The notes beneath the pieces are model-generated. The model had not been told where the DNA came from, ran no database searches, and worked only from the letters and a program-made list of their open reading frames with translations. DNA of 64,000 nucleotides from Salinigranum salinum. GTDB taxonomy: Archaea; Halobacteriota; Halobacteria; Halobacteriales; Haloferacaceae. Position 1 is the stretch's first letter. Every line of letters starts with the position of its first letter. The stretch spans positions 186,001 to 250,000 of the forward strand of contig NZ_VTOJ01000001.1 of the NCBI RefSeq assembly GCF_009176545.1, in the 5' to 3' direction. Positions 8,497 to 16,995 of this stretch are shown piece after piece. Both the position numbers and the translations under genes were made by a program.

Positions 8497-9177
8497 ATGA
8501 GCGTTCGCGACGAGTTCGATACGTGGGCCGCCGACGGCCGCGACCGCGGGATGGAAGAGCGCCACTGGCACACGGCAAAGCACGTCCTCGCCCGGATGCC
8601 GGTCGAGTCGGGCGACGCCGTCCTCGACCTCGGCTCCGGCAGCGGCTACGCCGCCCGGGCCCTGCGCGAGGCGGGCGGTGCGGGGCGTGCGGTGGGGCTC
8701 GACGGTGCGCCTGCGATGGTCGAAAACGCCCGCGAGTACACGGACGATCCGGCCGTGGAGTTCCTCGTCGGCGACTTCGACGCGCTCCCCTTCGCCGACG
8801 ACACGTTCGACCACTGCTTCTCGATGGAGGCGTTCTACTACGCGCCCGACCCGTTCCACACGCTCGAGGAACTCGCCCGGGTCCTCTCGCCGGGCGGGAC
8901 GCTCTACTGCGCGGTCAACTTCTACGAGGAGAACGTCCACGCCCACGAGTGGCAGGAGAAGATCTCGATCCCGATGACCCTGTGGTCCGCGGAGCAGTAC
9001 CGAACGAAGTTCCGCGAGGCGGGGCTGTACGTCGCCGAACAGGACAACGTCCCGGACACCGACACCGAGATCCCTCCCGCCGAGGCGTTCCCGACCGAGG
9101 GGTTCGAGACGCGCGAGGCGATGATCGAGCGCTACCGCGATCTCGGGACGCTGCTGACGGTCGGCGTCGTCCCCTGA
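8497..9177 (+). CDS. Class I SAM-dependent methyltransferase
   Basis: 226 aa from ATG 8497 (MSVRDEFDTW); the frame continues upstream but without coding character. Motif I VLDLGSGSGYAAR (about residues 44-56), the acidic residue after strand 2 (GLDGAPAMVENARE) and motif post-I FDALPFADDTFD define a UbiE/COQ5-like Rossmann methyltransferase. The C-terminal half has the SPGGTLYCAV strand. The substrate cannot be read from sequence or neighbours. The gene is monocistronic. Confidence 0.88.
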   Translation: MSVRDEFDTWAADGRDRGMEERHWHTAKHVLARMPVESGDAVLDLGSGSGYAARALREAGGAGRAVGLDGAPAMVENAREYTDDPAVEFLVGDFDALPFADDTFDHCFSMEAFYYAPDPFHTLEELARVLSPGGTLYCAVNFYEENVHAHEWQEKISIPMTLWSAEQYRTKFREAGLYVAEQDNVPDTDTEIPPAEAFPTEGFETREAMIERYRDLGTLLTVGVVP

Positions 9178-9284
9178 CCCGGTGTCCCGACTGACGAGTC
9201 GACGACCGGCCCGGCTCGCGGCCCGTTCTCTCGACCCGGTGCCGTTGCTCCCGACCTCGTCCGATTACTCCCGCCCCCGTGCAG

Positions 9285-10406
9285 CTACCCCCGGCCGACG
9301 ATCCGGGCGTCACCGGGTGCGAATCCCAGCGTCACCTCTCCGTCGAGCGGGTCGCGCGTCCGAGCGATCACCTCGTGCCCTCGCCAGTCGAGTCGCACGC
9401 GCGTCGTCTCGCCGAGGAACTCCGACCGCACGACCCGCGCCCGAAGCCGGTTCGCCGTCGACGACTGGGAGGGTCCGCCGGCCGACCGTCGATCGCCGCC
9501 ACCCGCTTCGTCCGAACTGTCGACCACTCGCAGGTGTTCCGGCCGAACGGCGAACGTCACCCGCGTCCCCGTCGGGAGTGACTCGCCCGCGGCGACCTGG
9601 AACGGCTCCCCGTCGACGTCTACGACCGTCTCGCCTGCGTCGGCGGCGGTCGCCCCACCCGGCCGCTCGACGACCCGACCCTCGAACAGGTTGTTGTCGC
9701 CGACGAACGACGCGACGAACGGGGTCGCCGGCTCCCGATAGATCACCTGCGGCTCGCCGACCTGTTCGACCCGTCCGCCGTTCATCACGGCCACCCGATC
9801 GGAGACGGCGAGCGCCTCCTCTTGATCGTGGGTGACGTACAGCGTCGTGACGCCGAGTTCGCGCTGGATGTCGCGCACCTGTCCGCGGAGGCGGTCTCGG
9901 AGCGCCGCGTCGAGCGCGCTCATCGGTTCGTCGAGGAGGAGGAGCCGGGGTTCCGGCGCGAGTGCCCGTGCGAGCGCGACGCGCTGTTGCTGGCCACCCG
10001 AGAGCTCCGTCGGGTCGCGCCCCTCGAACCCGCTCAGGTCGACGAGCTCGAGCAGCTCCCGGACGCGCTCCTCGCCCGAGACCCCGCCCGGTGGGTCGGT
10101 GAACCGGAGGCCGTAGGCGACGTTCTCGCCGACGGTCATGTGCGGGAACAGCGCGTAGTTCTGGAAGACGACGCCGACCCCGCGGTCTTCGGGCGGGTCG
10201 CTGCCGACGTCCCGCCCGTCGAACCTGATCGTCCCCGTCGTCGGCGACTCGAACCCCGCGACGAGCCGCAGCGTGGTGGTCTTGCCGCAGCCCGACGGCC
10301 CGACGAGCGTGAAGAACTCGCCGTCGTCGATCGAGAGAGTGACGTCGTCGAGCGCGGTCGTCTCACCGTAGCGCATGGTGACGTTCGAGAGTTCGAGAGC
10401 GGTCAT
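9285..10406 (-). CDS. thiQ: ABC transporter ATPase, thiamine-type importer
   Basis: Nucleotide-binding subunit of about 373 aa starting at ATG 10406 (MTALELSNVTMRYG). It shows Walker A GPSGCGKTT, Q-loop FQNYALFPHMT, signature LSGGQQQRVALARAL, Walker B LLLLDEP and H-loop TLYVTHDQ. The C-terminal third is a TOBE-type regulatory domain, as in the Pot/Fbp/sulfate group. The frame is open to 10595 but that part is low-complexity. It works with the permease and binding protein upstream on the same strand. An unusual 427-bp gap separates it from thiP. Substrate is inferred from the binding protein. Confidence 0.85.
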   Translation of the reverse strand: MTALELSNVTMRYGETTALDDVTLSIDDGEFFTLVGPSGCGKTTTLRLVAGFESPTTGTIRFDGRDVGSDPPEDRGVGVVFQNYALFPHMTVGENVAYGLRFTDPPGGVSGEERVRELLELVDLSGFEGRDPTELSGGQQQRVALARALAPEPRLLLLDEPMSALDAALRDRLRGQVRDIQRELGVTTLYVTHDQEEALAVSDRVAVMNGGRVEQVGEPQVIYREPATPFVASFVGDNNLFEGRVVERPGGATAADAGETVVDVDGEPFQVAAGESLPTGTRVTFAVRPEHLRVVDSSDEAGGGDRRSAGGPSQSSTANRLRARVVRSEFLGETTRVRLDWRGHEVIARTRDPLDGEVTLGFAPGDARIVGRG

Positions 10407-10833
10407 CGTACGAGTGGATCCGGTCGTGTCGGTGGTCGAGTCGAGATCCGACGGGTCGTGGTCCGTCGGTCGGCGGTCGCCATCGGAGTCGTCCGGGTCG
10501 TCGCTGGCGGCACTGGCACGCTCGTCCGCACCACGACGGGAGCTTCGCGGTAGGACGAACCGGTCGGGGCTTCGACGGGTCCTCCGAACCCGCACGGATC
10601 ACGCGCCGTCCTGACGCCGGGATGGGGGTCGGACGCGCGGCCCCCGGTGCGCGGTGAGACCACCCCCTCCCCAGCCGACTGCGGTGCTCGCGCCGGAGGC
10701 GCTGTGCGCCTCGTCCTTCGCGCGCACTGGGCGCGACCGTCGTCGCGCCAGCACACGCCACCGCTTCGGCTTCGGCGACGTCGGCTGCCTCCCCCGCTCG
10801 CTCGCCACAGGTCGCCACCGATCCGACTCGCAG
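10407..10833. other. Gap inside the thi operon
   Basis: About 430 bp between the permease stop and the ATPase start, where a few bases would be usual. All frames have Arg/Pro/Ser-rich antisense-like composition. I see no recognisable gene, promoter or RNA. Confidence 0.4.
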
Positions 10834-12549
10834 TCACGACTCCCATCGCCCCCCAAACCGGTCGATGACGACGAAGCTCGCGGCGGTCACGACGAGGAGG
10901 ATCGACCCCATCGCGGTCGCCGGGCCCAGCCGCCGCCCCAGATAGCGCTCGACGGCGACGGGCATCGTGTAGCTCCCCGACCCCGAGGCGAGGATGACGG
11001 TCGAGTCGAACTCGCCGACACTGATGGCGAACGCGAACGCCGCGCCCGCGACGACGCCGGCGGAGACGAGCGGGAGTTCCACGTCCCAGAGCGCTCGCGC
11101 CCGCGACGCCCCGAGGCTCCGCGCCGACTCCACCAGTCGGGGATCCAGCTGGGATAGAAGCGGGGCGACGTTCCGTGTGACGAAGGGGTAGGCCGCGACC
11201 GCGTGGGCCGCGACGATGGCGACCGCCCCCGTGATCGCCACTCGCGTCCCGAACACGTCGACGCCGAACACCAGCCCACGGAGGAGCCCGAGCCCCACGA
11301 CGATGCCCGAGACGGCCAGCGGTGCCATCGCCAGCGTGTCGACCGCCTTCCGTCCCCACCCCTCGCCCGTCGAGAGTACGCCCACGACGACGCCCATCGG
11401 GAGCGCCACGGCGAGCGTCGCGACGCCGAAGAGGATGGAGTTGCGGATGGCGGGCAGCGGCTTCACCTGGAACTCCGCGCCCGTCGCCTGTCGCTCGACG
11501 AGGAACCGATAGTGAGCGAGGGTGAGGCCTTCCGACCCGGTGACGCTCGACAGCACCATGCTGAGGACCGGCCCGACGAAGACGACGCAGACGACGAGGC
11601 CGTAGGCGAAGACGGCGAGTCGGGTCGCGACCGCACCGGGGTCGAGCGACTCGGGGAGTAGCGACCGCCGCGGCAGCGGGTTCGCCCCAGTTCCCTGTCC
11701 CGACGTGCGACCCTCGTACCGGAGGTAGACGTAGGTCAGCGCGAGCGAGATGCCCGTCTCGACGGTCGCCAGCGCCGCCGCCTCGGCGTACTCGAGGTCG
11801 GAGACGAGTTTGAAGATCCACACCTCGACGGTGGCGAGCTGGAACCCGCCGAGCGCGAGCACGATCGGGAAGGAGGCGAACGTGAAGACGAACGTCAGCG
11901 TCGCTCCGACGGCCACGGCCGGCAACAGCTGGGGGAAAACGACGTCGCGGAACGCTCGCGACGGGGAGGCACCGAGCCCCCGCGCCGTCTCCACGGCGCG
12001 GGCGTCGACGCTCTCCCACGCCGCGGTGACCACACGTGTCACCAGCGGGGCGTTGTAGAACGCGTGCGCGACGATCACGGCCTCGAGGGTGAACAGCAGT
12101 TCGACCCCGCCGAGACCGGCCGTCCGGAGCACCGCGTTGAGCGTCCCGTTCCGCCCGAACATCGCGACGAAGCCGATGGCGACCATGATCGACGGGAGCA
12201 CGAACGGGAGGATCGTCACCGATCGGAGCAAGCGCCGGCCGGGGAACTCGAACCGTGCGAGCACCCACGCGCCGGGGAGGCCGAGCGCGAGACTGGCGAG
12301 CGTCGAGAGGAACGCCTGGTAGGCAGTGAAGCCGAGGATGTCGACGAGGTAGAACTCCGAGGTCAGGATCTCGCGGACGGGTGCGAGCGTGAGGCGTCCG
12401 TCGACGACGACGCTCTCGACGAACACCGTCCCGACGGGGTAGTAGAAGACGACGAGGAGGACGACCCCCGTCGTCGCCGCGACCGCGGGCAGGAGCGCGC
12501 GCTCGCCGGCGGGGGCGACGCGGGCGAGCGTTCGTCCACGACGGCTCAT
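10834..12549 (-). CDS. thiP: ABC transporter permease with two fused permease domains
   Basis: About 571 aa if begun at ATG 12549 (MSRRGRTLARV); an in-frame ATG at 12639 would overlap thiB by 44 bp. There are roughly twelve hydrophobic segments in two homologous halves. Each half carries an EAA-type loop that docks the ATPase: ARGLGASPSRAFRDVVFPQL in the first and ARSLGASRARALWDVELPLV in the second. This duplicated BPD_transp_1 architecture is typical of ThiP and ferric-iron permeases. It sits between the binding protein and ATPase genes. Confidence 0.85.
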   Translation of the reverse strand: MSRRGRTLARVAPAGERALLPAVAATTGVVLLVVFYYPVGTVFVESVVVDGRLTLAPVREILTSEFYLVDILGFTAYQAFLSTLASLALGLPGAWVLARFEFPGRRLLRSVTILPFVLPSIMVAIGFVAMFGRNGTLNAVLRTAGLGGVELLFTLEAVIVAHAFYNAPLVTRVVTAAWESVDARAVETARGLGASPSRAFRDVVFPQLLPAVAVGATLTFVFTFASFPIVLALGGFQLATVEVWIFKLVSDLEYAEAAALATVETGISLALTYVYLRYEGRTSGQGTGANPLPRRSLLPESLDPGAVATRLAVFAYGLVVCVVFVGPVLSMVLSSVTGSEGLTLAHYRFLVERQATGAEFQVKPLPAIRNSILFGVATLAVALPMGVVVGVLSTGEGWGRKAVDTLAMAPLAVSGIVVGLGLLRGLVFGVDVFGTRVAITGAVAIVAAHAVAAYPFVTRNVAPLLSQLDPRLVESARSLGASRARALWDVELPLVSAGVVAGAAFAFAISVGEFDSTVILASGSGSYTMPVAVERYLGRRLGPATAMGSILLVVTAASFVVIDRFGGRWES

Positions 12550-12595
12550 CGGCCCGCTTTCGGGACTCCTGTCGCCGTCGACGGCTGCTCCGTCG

Positions 12596-13756
12596 TCACT
12601 TGCTGGCGAACGCCCGGGCCCACGCGTCGGTCCATTCACCGAGCGAACCCTTCAGTTCGTCGTACGTGAAGGTGACGGCTTCGGGGGGCTGGTGGGCGTA
12701 CTTCGCGAAGTCCTCGGGGAGCGTCGCCGTCTCCGTCGCCGGGAACTGGACGTTTCGGACGGCGATCTCGGCCTGGATCTCCGGCGAGAGCACGAAGTCC
12801 ATGAACTCGTTCACCCGGCCGACCCGATCGCTGGACGCGAAGCGGGCCATCCCCTCGGGGTTCGCGTACCCCTGATCGTTCAGAAAGCGGATCTGGTGCT
12901 CTTCCATGGGTTCGCCGTACTCGTTGGCGAACACCTGGTCGGTCGAGTACGACACCACCATCGGTGCCTCGCCGTTCGAGTAGGCGTTGTACGCGTCCTC
13001 CCAGGTGCCGAGCACCCGCACGTCGTTGTCCTTCAGCGCCTCCCAGTAGTCGAGGTAGCCCTCTTCGCCCTTCGCGGCGACCGTGTGGAGGAGGAACGCC
13101 TTCCCCGTCGCGCTCGACGTGGGGTTCTGGACGATGAGTTCGCCGGTGTGGGTCGGGTCGAGGAGTCCGTCGAACGTCTCGGGTGCCGTCGTCTCCGTCT
13201 CGTTCCAGACGAGACAGATGTAGCCCGTGTCGTACGGGACGGCTCGTCCTTCGGGGTCGAACTCCAGCGACGACTTGACCTCGCCACGACGCGAGAGTGC
13301 CCCCTCGCCGACGGGCGCGAACAGGGGGTCGGAGAGCTTCTCGTCGATACGGATGAGCATGTTCGTGTCGAGCCCCACGTAGGCGTCGGCGTCGATCGTC
13401 GCACCCCCCAGCTGTCGTTCGATGAAGTAGTTCAGCTCGTTCTCGGGCGTCTCCCAGACGAGCGTCGCGTCGAACTCGCTCTCGTACTGCTCTTTCAGCC
13501 ACGGTCCGGGCGACGAACTCGGCGCGTCGACGAAGGCGCTGTACGTCGCGACGACGAGCTCGGCCGGTGCCGTCGATCCGACGGTCGTCCCGGTCGCCTC
13601 CGTCGCCGTCGGGGTGTCGGTCGATCCCCCTCCGTCGCTGCCGCCGCTCGAGCCACCGCTGCCGCCGCTCCCGTCGCCCCCACCGCCGAGACAGCCGGCG
13701 ACGAGCGCCGCGGCGCCACCGGCTCCCGCGGTACGCAGGAAACTCCGTCGTCTCAT
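12596..13756 (-). CDS. thiB: Thiamine-type substrate-binding lipoprotein
   Basis: About 386 aa from ATG 13756. The N-terminus MRRRSFLRTAGAGGAAALVAGC is a twin-arginine signal with a lipobox ending in Cys, the usual haloarchaeal anchoring route. A Gly/Ser/Thr-rich tether follows (about 25-55). The mature domain aligns by eye with TbpA/ThiB: GLDTNMLIR, VPYDTGYICLVW, QNPTSSATGKAFLL, APMVVSYSTDQVF, VLSPEIQAE and a terminal WTDAWARAF. It is first in the operon, so it captures ligand for ThiPQ. No THI-box riboswitch was recognised upstream. Confidence 0.85.
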   Translation of the reverse strand: MRRRSFLRTAGAGGAAALVAGCLGGGGDGSGGSGGSSGGSDGGGSTDTPTATEATGTTVGSTAPAELVVATYSAFVDAPSSSPGPWLKEQYESEFDATLVWETPENELNYFIERQLGGATIDADAYVGLDTNMLIRIDEKLSDPLFAPVGEGALSRRGEVKSSLEFDPEGRAVPYDTGYICLVWNETETTAPETFDGLLDPTHTGELIVQNPTSSATGKAFLLHTVAAKGEEGYLDYWEALKDNDVRVLGTWEDAYNAYSNGEAPMVVSYSTDQVFANEYGEPMEEHQIRFLNDQGYANPEGMARFASSDRVGRVNEFMDFVLSPEIQAEIAVRNVQFPATETATLPEDFAKYAHQPPEAVTFTYDELKGSLGEWTDAWARAFASK

Positions 13757-13822
13757 TACCTGGTTGTTGCACCGAGTGATACTTAACCCCAGTGATCGAC
13801 CAGTGCCAGTAATCTCGGTAGT

Positions 13823-13878
13823 GTCGGTGGTGTCGGTGACAGGGACGTGTGTCGGTGGTGTCAGTGACAGGGACGTGT
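13823..13878. repeat. 28-bp direct tandem duplication
   Basis: Two adjacent copies of gtcggtggtgtcggtgacag plus gacgtgt (13823-13850 and 13851-13878), differing by one base, lie in the spacer between divergent thiB and the AI-2E transporter. It could alter spacing of the two promoters; it may simply be slippage. Confidence 0.75.
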
Positions 13879-13910
13879 GTCGGTCGCTCCGCCGGTGGGG
13901 ACGCATGGAT

Positions 13911-13918
13911 TTAATTCA
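13911..13918 (+). promoter_or_regulatory. TATA box for AI-2E family gene
   Basis: The sequence atttaatt lies about 25 bp upstream of GTG 13939 in GC-rich DNA, consistent with a leaderless transcript. Confidence 0.55.
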
Positions 13919-13938
13919 CAGAGGGACGCACGCCCCGT

Positions 13939-14940
13939 GTGGTACTCTCTCGGCGGTACGTCCTGGGTGGTCTGTTCGCGGTGTCGGTCCTGGCAGCCGC
14001 CGTCCTCCTGATCGACGTCCTCGGCACGGTGTTCTTCGCCGTCACGGTCGCGTACCTGCTGGTCCCGGTTCGAGAAGAGCTCGTGGCGCGGGAGATCGAC
14101 CCGCGGCTCGCGAGCCTCACCGTGACGCTCGCGGCGCTCGTCGGCGTCGTCCTCGTCGCCGCCCCGCTCGTGTTCGTCACCGCGAGTCGACTCTCCGATA
14201 CCATCGCCATCCTGGCCGACCTCCCGACGATGTACGACGTCGAACTGCTCGGTCGGACGTACGTCGTCGACGTCGTCGAGGTTCGTGCGTCGGTCGTCCA
14301 GCTCATCCAGGCCGCCGGCCGGCGAGTGCTGGTTTCGATCCCCGTCCTGACGGTCAAGTTCACGCTGTTCGTCGTCCTCGTCTACTCGCTGCTCCAGCGG
14401 AGCGAGGCGTCCGCGCAGGCGGCGCTCGCGGTCGTCCCGCCGGGGTATCGTCGGGTCGCCAAATCGTTCAACCGCCGGGCACGGAACACGCTCTACGGGA
14501 TCTACATCCTGCAGGCCGCGACGGCGGTCGGGACGTTCGTCATCGCGGTGCCCGTCTTCTTCGTCCTCGGCTACGAGTCGGTACTCACGCTCTCGATCGT
14601 CGCCGCCGTCCTCCAGTTCATCCCCATCGTCGGTCCGAGCGTCCTGTTGCTCGTCATCGCGGGCTTTCACCTCGCCGTGGGGCAGTTCGTCGCCGCCGCC
14701 CTCGTCGTCGCCGTCGGCGGCTTCTTCATCGCGTGGCTCCCCGACATCCTCATCCGTCCGCGCCTCGCCGAGCGCGCGGCGAACCTCTCGGCCGGGGTCT
14801 ACTTCGTCGGCTTCGTCGGCGGTCTGCTCTCGATGGGCACTATCGGCATCATCGCCGGCCCGCTCGTCGTCGCCCTCGTCGTCGAGGCGGCGAATCTCCT
14901 CTCGGACGAACTCAACGCGATCCCCGTCGAGGAAGCCTGA
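13939..14940 (+). CDS. AI-2E family (PerM/UPF0118) transporter
   Basis: 333-aa polytopic membrane protein with about eight transmembrane segments. The N-terminal pair is VLGGLFAVSVLAAAVLLIDV and GTVFFAVTVAYLLVPV. The family core includes VVPPGYRRVAKSFNRRARN, LQFIPIVGPSVLLL and the C-terminal FVGGLLSMGTIGIIAGPLV. The family includes exporters of autoinducer-2 and Na+/H+-type exchangers; the ligand here is unknown. It is divergent from the thiamine operon and convergent with tssA. Confidence 0.85.
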   Translation: MVLSRRYVLGGLFAVSVLAAAVLLIDVLGTVFFAVTVAYLLVPVREELVAREIDPRLASLTVTLAALVGVVLVAAPLVFVTASRLSDTIAILADLPTMYDVELLGRTYVVDVVEVRASVVQLIQAAGRRVLVSIPVLTVKFTLFVVLVYSLLQRSEASAQAALAVVPPGYRRVAKSFNRRARNTLYGIYILQAATAVGTFVIAVPVFFVLGYESVLTLSIVAAVLQFIPIVGPSVLLLVIAGFHLAVGQFVAAALVVAVGGFFIAWLPDILIRPRLAERAANLSAGVYFVGFVGGLLSMGTIGIIAGPLVVALVVEAANLLSDELNAIPVEEA

Positions 14941-14949
14941 AACACCGGC

Positions 14950-15747
14950 TCAGGTGGATTCGAGCGGCCCGCCCCGCGCCTCCCACTCCGTCAGCGACCC
15001 CTCGTAGAACATGACGTCGTCGTAGCCCAGCTTTCGAAGCACGACGTACGTGTGGCTGATCCGCCGCGCCGTGTTGCAGTAGAGGAGCACCCGATCGCCC
15101 GGTGTGACGCCGTGGTCGGCGAGGATCGACGCGATCTCGTCGTCGGCTCGCAGCCCGCGCGAGTCGTCGTCGACGAACTCGCGCCAGTCGAGTTGCACGG
15201 CACCGGGGAGGTGGCCCTCCTCCCACTCCCACGGTTCGCGCGTGTCGAGCACCGCGACGTCGTCGTCCGCCACCGCCACTCGCACGGTCTCGAAGTCGAC
15301 GAACGGCGTCTCGTCCGGTTCGCGCGCCTCGTACGTCGTCTCTCTCACCTCCGGGGTGCCGCGTTCGACCTCGTGGTCGCGGCTCCACGCGCTGAAGTCG
15401 CCGTCGAGGAGGCGGACGTCCCCGTGCCCGTACGCGAGCGCCGTGACGAGAAACCGGGCCGCGAAGACGCCGTGAGTGTCGTCGTAGGCGACGAGGGTGT
15501 CGTCCGGTTCGATCCCCGCCCCGGACATCAGTTCCTCCCAGACGTCGACGCCGGGGAGCATCCCCTCGCTCGGGTCACCCCCGCTGTCGGCGGCGTGTTC
15601 GTCGGCCCGGAACGCGTCGAAGGGGACGTTCACCGCGCCGGGGACGTGGCCGATCCCGTCGAACTCCCAGGCGTCGCGGACGTCGACCACCCGCACCTCG
15701 TCGAGGTGGTCGGCCAGCCACGCCGCCGAGACGACGATATCCGTCAT
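14950..15747 (-). CDS. tssA: Thiosulfate sulfurtransferase, tandem rhodanese
   Basis: 265 aa with two rhodanese domains. The N-terminal inactive copy contains VRVVDVRDAWEFDGIGHVPG. The C-terminal catalytic copy contains VAVLDTREPWEWEEGHLPG and the active-site loop LLYCNTARR, whose Cys carries the persulfide. Length and domain order match TST enzymes. It is divergent from a second tandem rhodanese 282 bp away, giving a pair also found in other haloarchaea. A role in sulfur transfer or cyanide detoxification is family knowledge; the physiological substrate is unknown. Confidence 0.9.
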   Translation of the reverse strand: MTDIVVSAAWLADHLDEVRVVDVRDAWEFDGIGHVPGAVNVPFDAFRADEHAADSGGDPSEGMLPGVDVWEELMSGAGIEPDDTLVAYDDTHGVFAARFLVTALAYGHGDVRLLDGDFSAWSRDHEVERGTPEVRETTYEAREPDETPFVDFETVRVAVADDDVAVLDTREPWEWEEGHLPGAVQLDWREFVDDDSRGLRADDEIASILADHGVTPGDRVLLYCNTARRISHTYVVLRKLGYDDVMFYEGSLTEWEARGGPLEST

Positions 15748-16029
15748 GACCGGAGGTTGTCGGCCCCTCGACTTATACCGTCGGACCTCGTCGCCGACCG
15801 GCGGACGGGCCGCCGACCCGATCCGTGTCGAAGATAGCGGCGAACGTTGCCGCGCACGACTCCGACAGCTTGATGCGGTTATTCGCCGTCATCGAACGGG
15901 TCTGTTCTCCCCGCCAGCTCCTCCGCTTCGCCCAGCCAGAACCTGCCATTCTTGCCCCTTCGACGGACGAATGGCTGTCTCTGCCGTTGCTGTGGGAGTT
16001 ATGGGGCCGGAAGCCGTACGTACAGTTGC

Positions 16030-16896
16030 ATGTCTGACACTGAGTACGCGAAAGACGTTCTCGTCTCGGCCGACTGGGTGGAGAACCACCTCGAGGACTT
16101 CCAGAGCGACGATCCTGACTACCGACTCGTCGAGGTCGACGTCGACACCGAGGCCTACGACGAGGCCCACGCACCCGGCGCGATCGGCTTCAACTGGGAG
16201 ACCCAGCTGCAGGACCAGACGACGCGCGACGTCCTCTCGAAGGAACACTTCGCCGACCTGCTCGGGAGTCACGGCATCTCCGAAGACTCCACCGTCGTGC
16301 TCTACGGCGACAACTCCAACTGGTTCGCCGCCTACACCTACTGGCAGTTCAAGTACTACGGCCACGACGACGTCCGGCTAATGGACGGCGGCCGCGACTA
16401 CTGGCTCGACAACGACTACCCCACGACGGACGAGGTCCCCGAGTTCCCGGCGGTCGACTACACCGCCCGCGGTCCGTTCGAGGACATCCGTGCGTACCGC
16501 GACGACGTCGAGAAGGCCATCGAGCGCGGTATCCCTCTGGTAGACGTCCGCTCGCCCGAGGAGTTCTCCGGCGAGATCCTCGCGCCGCCGGGACTGCAGG
16601 AGACCGCCCAGCGCGGCGGCCACATCCCCGGCGCGCAGAACATCTCGTGGGCCATCGTGACTAACGACGACGGCACGTTCAAGTCCCGCGACGAACTCGA
16701 AGAGATCTACGCCGAGAAGGGCATCGACGGCGACAACTCGGTCGTCGCCTACTGCCGCATCGGCGAGCGCTCGTCGGTCGCGTGGTTCGCCCTGCACGAA
16801 CTGCTCGGTTACGACTCCGCCGTGAACTACGACGGCTCGTGGACCGAGTGGGGCAACCTCGTCGGTGCGCCGATCGAGAAGGGCGCGGGCGAGTGA
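16030..16896 (+). CDS. tssB: Thiosulfate sulfurtransferase, tandem rhodanese
   Basis: 288 aa from ATG 16030 (MSDTEYAKDVLVSADW). The first rhodanese domain has RLVEVDVDTEAYDEAHAPG. The second has PLVDVRSPEEFSGE and the catalytic loop VAYCRIGERSSV with the persulfide-forming Cys. It is a paralogue of the divergent gene at 14950 with a different active-site loop (CRIGER versus CNTARR), so substrate preference may differ. No signal peptide, so cytoplasmic. Confidence 0.9.
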   Translation: MSDTEYAKDVLVSADWVENHLEDFQSDDPDYRLVEVDVDTEAYDEAHAPGAIGFNWETQLQDQTTRDVLSKEHFADLLGSHGISEDSTVVLYGDNSNWFAAYTYWQFKYYGHDDVRLMDGGRDYWLDNDYPTTDEVPEFPAVDYTARGPFEDIRAYRDDVEKAIERGIPLVDVRSPEEFSGEILAPPGLQETAQRGGHIPGAQNISWAIVTNDDGTFKSRDELEEIYAEKGIDGDNSVVAYCRIGERSSVAWFALHELLGYDSAVNYDGSWTEWGNLVGAPIEKGAGE

Positions 16897-16995
16897 GCGA
16901 CGGGCACGAGCCCGCGAGCGGACCGGGGAGGAAACGACCCGTGGAGAAGGGTGACTGAGCCGCGACGATTCCACTGCTTTCTTCGACGGGCCTGT

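Noticed and set aside
7961-8500. Frames in the 7.8-8.5 kb spacer
   Set aside because: Overlapping frames on both strands are all Arg/Ser/Thr-rich and end inside or just before the methyltransferase; none has a promoter or a motif.
13757-13938. TPP riboswitch upstream of thiB
   Set aside because: I looked for a THI-box-like core in the leader and found only a short tandem duplication.
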